Of a DNA stretch of 64,000 nucleotides, positions 34,585-43,325 are shown one piece after another. How positions within the stretch are numbered: position 1 is the stretch's first letter; each line of letters opens with the position of its first letter. This DNA is from Gammaproteobacteria bacterium. GTDB taxonomy: Bacteria > Pseudomonadota > Gammaproteobacteria > JACKNK01. Under the pieces are notes generated by a model. That model did no database searches, had not been told where the DNA came from, and was given only the letters and a program-made list of their open reading frames with translations. Both the position numbers and the translations under genes were made by a program. The stretch is taken from the NCBI GenBank assembly GCA_024234895.1, contig JACKNJ010000007.1:1-64000 (forward strand), given 5' to 3'.

Positions 34585-34779
34585 TCACTCGTCGTTGTCT
34601 TCGACGACCTTCGGCGCGATGACCTGGCGACCACGGTAGTAACCGTCCGCGGTGATGTGGTGGCGGCGATGGGTCTCGCCGGTCAGCGAATCCTGGGACA
34701 GGCTGCTGGCGGTGAGGGCATCGTGGGAACGGCGCATGTCGCGCTTGGAACGGGACTTACGAGTCTGCTGAACGGCCAT
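34585..34779 (-). CDS. rpmF: 50S ribosomal protein L32
   Basis: Sixty-four residues, basic, with the L32 core MAVQQTRKSRSKRDMRRSHD and GETHRRHHITADGYYRGRQVI. It lacks the four zinc-binding cysteines, like other gammaproteobacterial L32. AGGAG lies at good spacing before ATG. It is in the usual yceD-rpmF-plsX order. Confidence 0.97.
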   Translation of the reverse strand: MAVQQTRKSRSKRDMRRSHDALTASSLSQDSLTGETHRRHHITADGYYRGRQVIAPKVVEDNDE

Positions 34780-34829
34780 TGGATTACTCCTGCGGGGTCA
34801 ATCTTTGTCTGGACCTGGTGAAACCAGGA

Positions 34830-35369
34830 TCAATGCTTGTCTTTCAGGGTGGCCAGCACCGCGAACGGATTGGGCCGCTTGTTTTCCGCCACGTCATCGG
34901 ACGGGGCCGGTGCGCCGTCGCTGCCCTGCGCCGTCACATTCCGCTCGGCGCGACAGTCCCGCAGTTCGTGACGCGGGACCAGGGGCAACGCCAACAACAA
35001 TTCGTCTTCGACAAGCTGAGCCGGATCGATCAGTTCCTCTTCGAGGAGCAAAGGCTCAAACCCGGAAGGCAAACGCTCGATCTGGCTTTCGCTGATCACG
35101 ACACCCAGGCGAACCTCGGCATCGACATCAATTTCCATCGACTCCAGGCAGCGCTGGCATGGCATGCTGACTCGCGTCCTGACGGTGCCGCTGATGAAGC
35201 GCGTCCGCCCGGCATCGATGCCAAACTCCAGGTCTACCTCGACATCGCCGACCGACAACACCGCCTCGTTGAGACGCGGCATCCTCGAACCCGGCAACAT
35301 CCCCTGCAATCGCGCGCCCTGGCGAACGAGTCGCTGGCAATCAATTCGCGCTGGCAGGGTCGCCGACAT
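34830..35369 (-). CDS. yceD: YceD family protein (DUF177)
   Basis: A 179-residue protein of the DUF177 family, linked to 23S rRNA accumulation in bacteria and plants. It has the paired cysteines MPCQRCLESMEIDV near the middle and the acidic LLEEELIDPAQLVEDELLLALPLVPRH split over two conserved stretches. It is the first gene of the rpmF-plsX-fab cluster on this strand and is divergent from accC/pycA. Confidence 0.92.
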   Translation of the reverse strand: MSATLPARIDCQRLVRQGARLQGMLPGSRMPRLNEAVLSVGDVEVDLEFGIDAGRTRFISGTVRTRVSMPCQRCLESMEIDVDAEVRLGVVISESQIERLPSGFEPLLLEEELIDPAQLVEDELLLALPLVPRHELRDCRAERNVTAQGSDGAPAPSDDVAENKRPNPFAVLATLKDKH

Positions 35370-35491
35370 AAGCGGGCAATGTTACCGGATTTCAAGACCA
35401 TGGGTAAAGCCTGATATGCACGCGCGGGGATGGGCTAAGCTAGCCGGCGTTCGCCCCGCGAACCCCTGCGACCACACGCCGAGGCGCCCGT

Positions 35492-36910
35492 TTGTTCGAC
35501 AAGATACTGATCGCCAACCGCGGTGAAATCGCGGTCCGCATCGTGCGCGCCTGCGCGGAGATGGGCATCACCTCGGTGGCGATCTTCACCGACGCCGACC
35601 GCCACGCCCTGCACGTCAAGAAGGCCGACGAGGCCTACAACATCGGGCCCGACTCGGTCGCTGGTTATCTCAACGTCCACCGCATCGTGAACCTCGCGAT
35701 CGCGACCGGCTGCGACGCGCTGCATCCCGGCTACGGATTCCTGTCCGAGAACCCGCTGCTCGCCAAGGCCTGCGCGGAGCGCGGCATTCGCTTCATCGGC
35801 CCCAGCGCCGAGGTCATCCATGCGATGGGCGACAAGACCGAGGCGCGCCGCTCGATGCAGGCCGCCGGCGTCCCGGTTACACCCGGCACCGACGGCAACC
35901 TCGCCTCGCTCGACGAGGCCCTGACGGTCGCCGAAGACATCGGCTACCCGGTCATGCTCAAGGCGACCTCCGGCGGCGGCGGGCGCGGCATCCGTCGCTG
36001 CGACAACCCGGAGGAACTGCGCCGCAACCATGCGCGCGTGATCTCGGAAGCGACCAAGGCCTTCGGCAGCGCCGATGTGTTCCTCGAAAAATGCGTGGTC
36101 AATCCGCGCCACATCGAGGTGCAGATCCTCGCCGACAGCCACGGCAACTGCGTGCACCTGTTCGAGCGCGACTGCTCCGTGCAGCGCCGTCACCAGAAGC
36201 TGATCGAGATCGCCCCCTCGCCGTCGTTGAGCGAGGAACAGCGCCGCTTCCTCGGCGAGACCGCCGTCAAGGCCGCGCAGGCGGTCGGCTATCAGAATGC
36301 CGGCACCGTCGAATTCCTGCTGGACGCCAACGGCGACGCCTGGTTCATGGAGATGAACACGCGCCTCCAGGTCGAGCACACGATCAGCGAGCAGATCACC
36401 GGCATCGACATCGTCCAGGAGCAGATCCGCATCGCCGCCGGCGAGCCGCTGAGCGTGCGCCAGGATCAGATCCAGAAACGCGGCTACGCGATCCAGTTCC
36501 GCATCAATGCCGAAGACCCGCAGAACGACTTCCTGCCCAGCTTCGGTCGCATCACCCGTTATTTCGCGCCTGGCGGACCGGGCGTGCGCACCGACGCCGC
36601 GATCTACACCGGCTACACCATCCCGCCCTACTACGACTCCATGTGCGCGAAGCTGATCGTGTGGGCGCTGGACTGGCCGAGCGTGCTGCGCCGTGGCCGC
36701 CGCGCGCTCAAGGACATGGGCGTGTTCGGTGTGAAGACCACGATCCCCTACCACCTCGCGATCCTCAAATCCGAGGAATTCCAGAGCGGCCTGTTCGACA
36801 CCAGCTTCGTGGAGCGTCACCCGGAACTGACCGAATACTCCGTGCGCCGCCCGCCGCGCGAACTCGCCGCCGCGATCGCGGCCGCCATCGCCGCGCATCA
36901 AGGCCTATGA
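35492..36910 (+). CDS. pycA: Pyruvate carboxylase subunit A (biotin carboxylase)
   Basis: Biotin carboxylase of the AccC/PycA type, 472 residues; it carboxylates biotin with ATP and bicarbonate. Features: ILIANRGEIAVRIVRAC, the ATP-grasp glycine loop KATSGGGGRGIRR (about 158-170), EMNTRLQVEHTISE and GYAIQFRINAEDP. The start is TTG at 35492 with GAGG seven bases upstream. It is followed by a carboxyltransferase gene with its own biotin domain and no accB is present, so it most likely serves pyruvate carboxylation, not acetyl-CoA carboxylase. The tail is about 20 residues longer than E. coli AccC. Confidence 0.87.
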   Translation: MFDKILIANRGEIAVRIVRACAEMGITSVAIFTDADRHALHVKKADEAYNIGPDSVAGYLNVHRIVNLAIATGCDALHPGYGFLSENPLLAKACAERGIRFIGPSAEVIHAMGDKTEARRSMQAAGVPVTPGTDGNLASLDEALTVAEDIGYPVMLKATSGGGGRGIRRCDNPEELRRNHARVISEATKAFGSADVFLEKCVVNPRHIEVQILADSHGNCVHLFERDCSVQRRHQKLIEIAPSPSLSEEQRRFLGETAVKAAQAVGYQNAGTVEFLLDANGDAWFMEMNTRLQVEHTISEQITGIDIVQEQIRIAAGEPLSVRQDQIQKRGYAIQFRINAEDPQNDFLPSFGRITRYFAPGGPGVRTDAAIYTGYTIPPYYDSMCAKLIVWALDWPSVLRRGRRALKDMGVFGVKTTIPYHLAILKSEEFQSGLFDTSFVERHPELTEYSVRRPPRELAAAIAAAIAAHQGL

Positions 36911-36925
36911 CCGTCAATCAGCGTG

Positions 36926-36994
36926 TTCGCCGCAAAGACGCCAAGGCGCAAAGACGTCTTTGTTCTCCTTGCGTCTTTGCGTCTTTGCGGCGAA
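36926..36994. repeat. CGCAAAGACGC inverted repeat, copy 1
   Basis: The arm beginning TTCGCCGCAAAGACGC (36926) and its complement ending GCGTCTTTGCGGCGAA (36994) face each other around about 20 bases; each arm also carries an internal repeat of CGCAAAGACG. It fills the 109-base gap between pycA and pycB. The same family occurs at 40621-40716. Confidence 0.8.
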
Positions 36995-37019
36995 CCAAAT
37001 TCCACCGGAACCAAACCCC

Positions 37020-38843
37020 ATGAACGATCGCGTCCACATTTCCGACCTGGTGCTGCGCGACGGCCACCAGAGCCTGCTGGCGACGCGCATGCGCACCGAG
37101 GACATGCTCCCGATCTGCGAAAAGATGGACCGGATCGGCTACTGGTCGCTCGAAGTCTGGGGCGGCGCGACCTTCGACGCCTGCGTCCGCTTCCTGCGCG
37201 AAGACCCGTGGGAACGCCTGCGCAAGCTGCGCGCGGCGCTACCGAACACCCGTTTGCAGATGCTGCTACGCGGCCAGAACCTGCTCGGCTACCGGCACTA
37301 CTCCGACGACGTGGTGCGCGCCTTCGTCGCCAAGTCCGCCGACAACGGCATGGACGTGTTCCGCATCTTCGATGCCCTCAACGACACCCGTAACCTGCGC
37401 ACCGCGATCGAGGCCACCAAGGCCGCCGGCAAGCACGCCCAGGGCACGATCAGCTACACCACCAGCCCGGTCCATACCGTCGATCAGTTCATCGCCATGG
37501 CCAGGGAACTGGAATCGATGGGCAGCGACAGCATCGCGGTCAAGGACATGGCCGGCCTGCTCACCCCCGCGAAGACCGCCGAACTGTTCGCCGGCCTCAC
37601 CGACGCCGTCAAAGTGCCGGTGCATCTGCACATTCACGCCACCGCCGGACTCGCCGAGATGTGCCACCTGCGCGCGATCGAGAACGGCTGCCGCCACATC
37701 GACACCGTCATCTCCCCGCTCGCCGGCGGTGCCAGCCACGCGCCGACCGAGAGCATGGTCGCCGCGCTCGCCGACACCCGCTGGAACACCGGCCTCGACC
37801 TGCCCGCCCTGCAGGAGATCGGCTTCTACTTCCACGGCGTGCGCAAGAAATACCACCAGTTCGAGAACGAATTCACCGGCGTCGACACCCGCGTGCAGGT
37901 CAATCAAGTGCCGGGCGGGATGATCTCCAACCTGGCCAACCAGTTGCGCGAACAGGGCGCGCTGGACCGCATGAACGCGGTGCTGGACGAGATCCCGCGC
38001 GTGCGCCAGGACCTCGGCTACCCGCCGCTGGTCACGCCGACCTCCCAGATCGTCGGCACGCAGGCCGTGCTCAACGTGATGACCGGCGAGCGTTACAAGA
38101 CCATCACCAACGAGGTGAAGGCCTATCTGCAGGGCCGTTACGGTCGCGCGCCGGGCAAGGTCAACCGCATGGTCCGGCAGATGGCGATCGGCAACGAGGA
38201 CGTCATCGACGTGCGTCCCGCCGACCTGATCCCGCAAGAACTCGACGATCTGCGCGACAACATCGGCGACCTCGCCCGCAGCGAGGAAGACGTCCTCACC
38301 TTCGCGATGTTCCCCGACATGGGCCGCGAGTTCCTCAAGCAACGTCAGGAAGGCACGCTGGTGCCCGAACCGCTGGAGGCCCCCAAGGCCGCCAGGAGCG
38401 AGGAACCCGTCGGCGCGCCGGTCGAATTCACCGTCACCCTGCACGGCGAGAGTTACCACATCCGCGTCACCGGCAGCGGCCACAAGCGCCAGGAACAACG
38501 CCCGTTCTACGTCACCGTCGACGGCCAGCCGGAAGAGATCCTGGTCGAAACGCTCGAAGAACTGGAAGGCGAAGCGGCCACCAACGACGGCGTCAAACGA
38601 CCGACCGGCAAGCGCCCGCGCGCCACCAAACCCGGCCACGTCACCACCTCCATGCCCGGCACCATCGTCGACGTGCAGGTCAGGGAAGGCGACCGCGTCG
38701 CCGCCGGCGCGCCGCTGCTGATCACCGAGGCCATGAAGATGGAAACCGAGATCCAGGCCCCGATCGCCGGCACCATCAAGGCCATCCACGTCGCCAAGGG
38801 CGACACCGTCACCCCCGACGAAACCCTGATCGAAATCGAATGA
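37020..38843 (+). CDS. pycB: Pyruvate carboxylase subunit B / oxaloacetate decarboxylase alpha-like
   Basis: Carboxyltransferase plus biotin carrier, 607 residues. The HMG-CoA lyase-like domain begins ISDLVLRDGHQSLLATRMRT and has the metal-binding HLHIHATAG. A linker rich in Glu/Ala leads to the C-terminal biotinyl domain with the acceptor Lys573 in TEAMKMETE. Sodium-pumping oxaloacetate decarboxylases use a similar alpha subunit, but their beta and gamma genes are absent here and a biotin carboxylase gene is adjacent, so two-subunit pyruvate carboxylase fits best. Start ATG at 37020; a frame open further upstream runs into the repeat. Confidence 0.9.
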   Translation: MNDRVHISDLVLRDGHQSLLATRMRTEDMLPICEKMDRIGYWSLEVWGGATFDACVRFLREDPWERLRKLRAALPNTRLQMLLRGQNLLGYRHYSDDVVRAFVAKSADNGMDVFRIFDALNDTRNLRTAIEATKAAGKHAQGTISYTTSPVHTVDQFIAMARELESMGSDSIAVKDMAGLLTPAKTAELFAGLTDAVKVPVHLHIHATAGLAEMCHLRAIENGCRHIDTVISPLAGGASHAPTESMVAALADTRWNTGLDLPALQEIGFYFHGVRKKYHQFENEFTGVDTRVQVNQVPGGMISNLANQLREQGALDRMNAVLDEIPRVRQDLGYPPLVTPTSQIVGTQAVLNVMTGERYKTITNEVKAYLQGRYGRAPGKVNRMVRQMAIGNEDVIDVRPADLIPQELDDLRDNIGDLARSEEDVLTFAMFPDMGREFLKQRQEGTLVPEPLEAPKAARSEEPVGAPVEFTVTLHGESYHIRVTGSGHKRQEQRPFYVTVDGQPEEILVETLEELEGEAATNDGVKRPTGKRPRATKPGHVTTSMPGTIVDVQVREGDRVAAGAPLLITEAMKMETEIQAPIAGTIKAIHVAKGDTVTPDETLIEIE

Positions 38844-38867
38844 GCCACCGATCGCCCTGAATGCCGT

Positions 38868-38919
38868 CTTCGACTCCGCTCAGCCAGCGGGCAGTCTCGC
38901 TGGCTGAGCGGAGTCGAAG
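38868..38919. repeat. Perfect 22-bp-arm palindrome upstream of maf
   Basis: Left arm 38868-38889 begins CTTCGACTCCGCTCAGCC and right arm 38898-38919 ends GGCTGAGCGGAGTCGAAG; the arms match at all 22 positions around an eight-base loop. It lies 24 bases after pycB. It could terminate but has no T tract; similar sequences are known as dispersed repeats in many bacteria. Confidence 0.8.
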
Positions 38920-38949
38920 CCAGCCCAAACCAACGCCACCACGTCAGAC

Positions 38950-39552
38950 ATGCAACTCGTCCTCGCCTCGACCTCTCCGTTCCGCCGCGAACTGCTGTCC
39001 CGCCTGCAAGTCCCCTTCGACACCTTCTCCCCGAACGTCGACGAGACCCGCCTCAAGGACGAAAGCGCGGTCGCGCTGGTCCGCCGCCTCGCCGAAGCGA
39101 AGGCCGAAGCGGCCATCACCCGCTTCCCGGACGCCCTGGTGATCGGATCAGATCAGGTCGCCGTGCTCGGCAACAAGATCCTCGGCAAACCCCATACCCA
39201 CGACGTCGCCGTCAAGCAGCTCAAGGCCGCCAGCGGCAAGCGCGTCGTCTTCCAGACCGGGCTTTGCCTGCTGAACACCGCCACCGGCCACACCCAGGTT
39301 GAGGTCATCGCCTTCAGCGTCGATTTCCGCAAGCTGAGCGATACCCAGATCGAGAACTACCTGCGCGCCGAACAGCCCTACAACTGCGCCGGCAGCTTCA
39401 AATCCGAAGCCCTCGGCGTGGCCCTGTTCGAAAGCATGGAAGGCGAAGACCCGACCGCGCTGATCGGCCTGCCGCTGATCCGCCTGACGCGCATGCTCGA
39501 AAACGAGGGGCTCGACATCCTCGACCACGCCCTGCGCGACCAGATCCCCTGA
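38950..39552 (+). CDS. yceF: Maf/YceF nucleotide pyrophosphatase
   Basis: Maf-fold house-cleaning enzyme, 200 residues; the YceF subgroup hydrolyses 7-methyl-GTP. The N-terminal motif is LVLASTSPFRRELLSRL, with the Asp/Glu cluster NVDETRLKDES and the QVAVLG...KP and NCAGSFKSEALGVALFE motifs. In E. coli yceF is the divergent neighbour of yceD-rpmF; here pycA-pycB lies between them. Position and motif favour YceF rather than YhdE. Confidence 0.9.
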   Translation: MQLVLASTSPFRRELLSRLQVPFDTFSPNVDETRLKDESAVALVRRLAEAKAEAAITRFPDALVIGSDQVAVLGNKILGKPHTHDVAVKQLKAASGKRVVFQTGLCLLNTATGHTQVEVIAFSVDFRKLSDTQIENYLRAEQPYNCAGSFKSEALGVALFESMEGEDPTALIGLPLIRLTRMLENEGLDILDHALRDQIP

Positions 39553-39651
39553 CCCGAGCCGGCTCAAACCGGCCGTCGCCCCCATTCGGCGATTGTCAGC
39601 ACAACTCCGATAAGAGGCGGAGCGTTGCTGAAGGGCGACAACCCGCAGCAA

Positions 39652-39909
39652 TCAGTTCTCGACAGCGGCTGACAACACATCCGCGATCACCGCGACCATC
39701 TCCGCGTCGACGGGACTCTGGTTGCCGAACATCCACGCATTGAGTGTCGGATCATCGACGGAGAGCAAATCGACGAAGCGCTGCTTGCCCGCATCGTCGA
39801 GATTGGAATAACGCGACTCCAGATACGCGCTCAACACCAGATCCAGCTCCAGCATCCCGCGCCGGCACTGCCAGCGCAGGCGCTCGCGCGTCGGCAGCGC
39901 TTCGTTCAA
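39652..39909 (-). CDS. sdhE: FAD assembly factor SdhE
   Basis: Eighty-five-residue helical protein that promotes covalent attachment of FAD to SdhA. The family core RLRWQCRRGMLELDLVLSAYL contains the functional RGxxE-type motif (RGMLELD) and the tail has a five-helix fold with DDPTLNAWMFG. It overlaps the sdhB stop by four bases, at the end of the sdhCDAB-E operon, directly tying it to succinate dehydrogenase maturation. Confidence 0.93.
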   Translation of the reverse strand: MNEALPTRERLRWQCRRGMLELDLVLSAYLESRYSNLDDAGKQRFVDLLSVDDPTLNAWMFGNQSPVDAEMVAVIADVLSAAVEN

Positions 39910-40598
39910 ACGGAGTCCTTGAGCATCATCGCCTTCAGGTGGCCGATGGCGCGGGTCGGGTTGAGCCCCTTCGGACAGACTTCCACGCAGGACATGATGG
40001 TGTGGCAGCGGAACAGCTTGTACGGGCCTTCGAGGGCGTCGAGGCGCTTTTCAGTGGCCTGATCGCGGGAGTCGAGCACGAAGCGCGCGGCAGTCAGCAG
40101 GGCCTGTGGGCCGAGGAATTTGTCCGGGTTCCACCAGAACGACGGGCAAGAGGTCGAGCAGCAGGCGCACATGATGCATTCGTACAGGCCGTCGAGCTTG
40201 TCGCGTTGTTCCGGGCTCTGGCGGATCTCGCGCTCCGGGTTCGGCTCGTTGCGTTGCAGCCAGGGATCGACCGACTGGTACTGCTTGTAGAACTGGCTCA
40301 TGTCGACGACCAGGTCGCGGATCACCGGGCGGCCTGGCAAGGGGCGTACCTGCACCGGCTCTTTCAGGTCCGACACCCGCGTGGTGCAGGCGAGCATGTT
40401 GACGCCGTTGACATTGACGCCGTCGGAACCGCACACGCCCTCGCCGCAGGAATGGCGGAAGGTGAAGGTCTCATCCTTGGCCTGGATCGCGAGCAGCGCG
40501 TCGCGCAGCATCATGCCGCGCTCGATCTCGACCTCGTAGACCTGCATGCGCGGCTTGCTGTCGTGCTCCGGGTGGAAGCGGTAGATCTCGAATTTCAT
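39906..40598 (-). CDS. sdhB: Succinate dehydrogenase iron-sulfur subunit
   Basis: Carries the three iron-sulfur clusters of complex II, 230 residues. The cysteines are in SCGEGVCGSDGVNVNG and LAC (2Fe-2S), CIMCACCSTSCPSFWW and CHTIMSCVEVCPKGL (4Fe-4S and 3Fe-4S). Start ATG at 40598 gives MKFEIYRFHPE; an apparent 16-residue extension comes from the adjacent CGCAAAGACGC repeat. Confidence 0.96.
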   Translation of the reverse strand: MKFEIYRFHPEHDSKPRMQVYEVEIERGMMLRDALLAIQAKDETFTFRHSCGEGVCGSDGVNVNGVNMLACTTRVSDLKEPVQVRPLPGRPVIRDLVVDMSQFYKQYQSVDPWLQRNEPNPEREIRQSPEQRDKLDGLYECIMCACCSTSCPSFWWNPDKFLGPQALLTAARFVLDSRDQATEKRLDALEGPYKLFRCHTIMSCVEVCPKGLNPTRAIGHLKAMMLKDSV

Positions 40599-40620
40599 TG
40601 GCCGGACCCTCGCGCGGTAC

Positions 40621-40716
40621 TTCGCCGCAAAGACGCGAAGGCGCAAAGGAAAAGGCGATACCGTTGATGTCGCAAAAAATCGTTGCGCTTTGCGTCTTTG
40701 CGTCTTTGCGGCAAAG
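40621..40716. repeat. CGCAAAGACGC inverted repeat, copy 2
   Basis: The left arm starts TTCGCCGCAAAGACGCGAAG at 40621 and the complementary right arm, GCGTCTTTGCGTCTTTGCGG, ends near 40716, around a loop of about 35 bases. It separates sdhA from sdhB, whose other junctions in the operon overlap. Same family as 36926-36994. Confidence 0.8.
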
Positions 40717-40737
40717 CGTTTTCCGGCCCACGCTTCA

Positions 40738-42498
40738 TCAGTACACCCTCGGTTTGGGCGGGAAGGTCTCCACGGTCAGCGGCTTGGTGCGCACCGGCTT
40801 GTAATCCATCGCGTCGCCGGCCTTGAAGTACAGGCTGTGCTTCATCCACTGCTTGTCGTCGCGTTCCGGGTAATCCGGCCGCGAATGCGCGCCACGACTT
40901 TCCTGCCGGTGCAGCGCCGAGACCGCCAGCGCGCGACCGACATCGTAGAGATTGTCCAGCTCCAGGGCCTGGATACGGGCGGTATTGAAGGCTTTGGAGT
41001 GATCGCGCAGACGCGCGGCGGCAAGCCTGTCGCGCAGCGCATCGAGCTTATCGACACCTTCCCGCATGATCTCGTCGGTGCGGAACACGCCGGCATGGTC
41101 TTCCATGGTGCGCTGCAACTCGGCGCGGACCTCGGCGACGCCGGGGCCATCGCCGCCCTGCTCCCAGCGTTCCAGCGGCGCGATCGCGGCCTGCACGACG
41201 GCGTCGTCCAGATCGCGGTGATACGGGTTCTCGCGCACGTACTCGCGGATGTCCTTGCCGGCCAGACGCCCGAACACGAGGATGTCGAGCAGCGAGTTGC
41301 CGCCGAGACGATTGGCACCGTGCACCGAGGCGCAGGCACACTCCCCCGCCGCGTACAGTCCCGGCACGGTCTCCTCGCCGTGACGCTCCGGCACCACTAC
41401 GCGCCCGAAGCGATCGGTGGGAATTCCGCCCATGGAGTAATGCGCGGTCGGAAACACGGGAATCGGCTCGTGCGCGGGATCGACCCCGGCAAAGATCTTC
41501 GAACTCTCGCGGATGCCCGGCAGGCGTTTGGCGACCACTTCCTCGCCGAGGTGATCGACCTTCAGCAGCATGTAGTCGCCGCGCGGGCCGCAGCCGCGCC
41601 CTTCCTTTATCTCGGTCATGATCGAGCGCGACACGACGTCGCGGCTGGCGAGGTCGCGGGCATGCGGCGCGTAACGATCCATGAAGCGCTCGCCGTCCTT
41701 GTTGATCAGGTAACCGCCCTCGCCGCGCACGCCCTCGGAAATCAGCATGCCCTTGCCGGCGATGCCGGTCGGATGGAACTGGAAGAACTCCATGTCCATC
41801 AACGGCACGCCGATGCGCAGCGCCATGGCCATGCCGTCGCCGGTGTTGATGTGCGCGTTGGAATTGGTGCGAAACACCTGGCCGCAGCCGCCGGTGGCGA
41901 GCAGGGTGGTCTTGGCTTCGATGATCAGCGGCTCGCCGCTGGCGATCTCGATGACCAGCGCGCCGAGCACCACACCCTCGGCATCGCGCAGCAGATTGAT
42001 CGCGAACCACTCGTCGAAGAAATGCGTCTTGGCGCGCAGGTTCTGCTGATAGAGCGCGTGCAGGATCGCGTGGCCGGTGCGATCGGCGGCGGCACAGGTG
42101 CGTGCGGCCTGCTCGCCGCCGAAGTTCTGACTCTGACCGCCGAACTTGCGCTGGTAGATGCGCCCGTCCGGCAGGCGCGAGAACGGCACGCCGGCGTGTT
42201 CGAGCTCGTACACGGTCGGGATCGCCTCGCGACACATGAACTCAATCGCGTCCTGGTCGCCGAGGTAATCGGAGCCCTTCACGGTGTCGAACATGTGCCA
42301 GTGCCAGTTGTCCGGCAGCACGTTGGCGAGCGCGGCGTTCACTCCGCCCTGCGCGGCGACGGTGTGCGAGCGGGTCGGGAAGACCTTGGACACCACCGCC
42401 ACGCCCAGCCCTGAATCGGCGAGTTGCAGCGCGGCGTTCAGGCCGGCGCCGCCGGCGCCGATGATCAAGGTGTCGAAACGTCTGCGCGCGAGCGGCAT
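40738..42498 (-). CDS. sdhA: Succinate dehydrogenase flavoprotein subunit
   Basis: FAD-containing catalytic subunit, 586 residues, oxidising succinate to fumarate. FDTLIIGAGGAGLNAALQLA is the dinucleotide fold; SHTVAAQGGVNAAL contains the histidine that binds FAD covalently; HPTGIAGKGMLISEG and the R in RLGGNSLLDILVFGRLAG are active-site regions. The tail is typical (KPLTVETFPPKPRVY). Confidence 0.97.
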   Translation of the reverse strand: MPLARRRFDTLIIGAGGAGLNAALQLADSGLGVAVVSKVFPTRSHTVAAQGGVNAALANVLPDNWHWHMFDTVKGSDYLGDQDAIEFMCREAIPTVYELEHAGVPFSRLPDGRIYQRKFGGQSQNFGGEQAARTCAAADRTGHAILHALYQQNLRAKTHFFDEWFAINLLRDAEGVVLGALVIEIASGEPLIIEAKTTLLATGGCGQVFRTNSNAHINTGDGMAMALRIGVPLMDMEFFQFHPTGIAGKGMLISEGVRGEGGYLINKDGERFMDRYAPHARDLASRDVVSRSIMTEIKEGRGCGPRGDYMLLKVDHLGEEVVAKRLPGIRESSKIFAGVDPAHEPIPVFPTAHYSMGGIPTDRFGRVVVPERHGEETVPGLYAAGECACASVHGANRLGGNSLLDILVFGRLAGKDIREYVRENPYHRDLDDAVVQAAIAPLERWEQGGDGPGVAEVRAELQRTMEDHAGVFRTDEIMREGVDKLDALRDRLAAARLRDHSKAFNTARIQALELDNLYDVGRALAVSALHRQESRGAHSRPDYPERDDKQWMKHSLYFKAGDAMDYKPVRTKPLTVETFPPKPRVY

Positions 42499-42501
42499 GC
42501 A

Positions 42502-42843
42502 TCAGGCTCCGGAGGCCAGCAGGATGATCTTCACGCCCCACAGCAGGCAGGCAACCAGCCCGCCACCGAACGCAATCAGCACGCCGAGGCGGATGACCGG
42601 GGGATGGATGTAATCGATGACCACGTCGCGGATACCGATCCAGGCGTGCCAGCACAGGGCCAGGATGAACAGCAGCCAGGCAACGCTGGCGACACCGCCG
42701 CCGACCTGCTCCCGCCAGACTCCGACATCCGCCGGCGGCGACAACACCACGGCGCCGATCAGGTACACGAAGAACGCGCCGATATAGATCGCCGTCAGGC
42801 GTTGCACCGCCCAGGCCTGCAAACCGCTGGCGCGCCGGCTCAT
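42502..42843 (-). CDS. sdhD: Succinate dehydrogenase membrane anchor SdhD
   Basis: Hydrophobic anchor of complex II, 113 residues, three transmembrane helices (about 12-35, 52-75, 84-110). The motif HAWIGIRDVVIDY holds the heme ligand His and the Asp/Tyr near the quinone site. Its ATG overlaps the sdhC stop (ATGA); longer upstream reading is inside sdhC. It lies three bases before sdhA. Confidence 0.93.
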   Translation of the reverse strand: MSRRASGLQAWAVQRLTAIYIGAFFVYLIGAVVLSPPADVGVWREQVGGGVASVAWLLFILALCWHAWIGIRDVVIDYIHPPVIRLGVLIAFGGGLVACLLWGVKIILLASGA

Positions 42844-43223
42844 CCGCGGGCTCCCAGGCAGATCAGCAAAGCACCCACCGGCGCGGCGAACATGACCAGC
42901 CAGGCGGTGTAGCGATAGGTCGGTTTTTCGACACCGACATCGATGTCGATGAGCAGATAGCGGATGCCGGCAAACAGATGGTGCAGCAGCGCCCACATCG
43001 ACAGGAACAGAGCCAGCCGGACGGGGGTGCCGTCGAACAGGGTCCGCACCTCGGCAAACCCGGCGGCATCGACCAGCGAGCGCTGCATGAGGTAAAGGCC
43101 GAGCGGGATCATCAATACCATCAACACGCCACTCAGCCGATGCGCGATCGACATCACCCCGGCGATCGGCAGGCGGATACGCAGCAGATTCAGGAACACA
43201 GGACGGGCTGGGCGGGATGGCAT
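42840..43223 (-). CDS. sdhC: Succinate dehydrogenase cytochrome b556 subunit
   Basis: Second membrane anchor, 127 residues, three helices. SIAHRLSGVLMVLMIPLG is the family signature and HLFAGIRYLLIDIDVG has the heme-ligand histidine. It is the first gene of sdhCDAB-sdhE; upstream lie 100 bases and then the macrodomain gene in the same direction. Confidence 0.94.
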   Translation of the reverse strand: MPSRPARPVFLNLLRIRLPIAGVMSIAHRLSGVLMVLMIPLGLYLMQRSLVDAAGFAEVRTLFDGTPVRLALFLSMWALLHHLFAGIRYLLIDIDVGVEKPTYRYTAWLVMFAAPVGALLICLGARG

Positions 43224-43325
43224 CGAAACGGGCTACGCGTTAGGGATTCCGATAAAACTGTCGCAGCAGTGTAGACCGGCGGGGCCGCCATCGGGCTACG
43301 CGAAAACGGAAATCGCCGCCCGGTT

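Noticed and set aside
35492..36910. Biotin carboxylase of acetyl-CoA carboxylase
   Set aside because: No accB adjoins it and a biotinylated carboxyltransferase of the pyruvate/oxaloacetate type follows directly.
40599..40646. Sixteen extra residues before SdhB
   Set aside because: They translate the CGCAAAGACGC repeat; the family start is MKFEIYRF at 40598.
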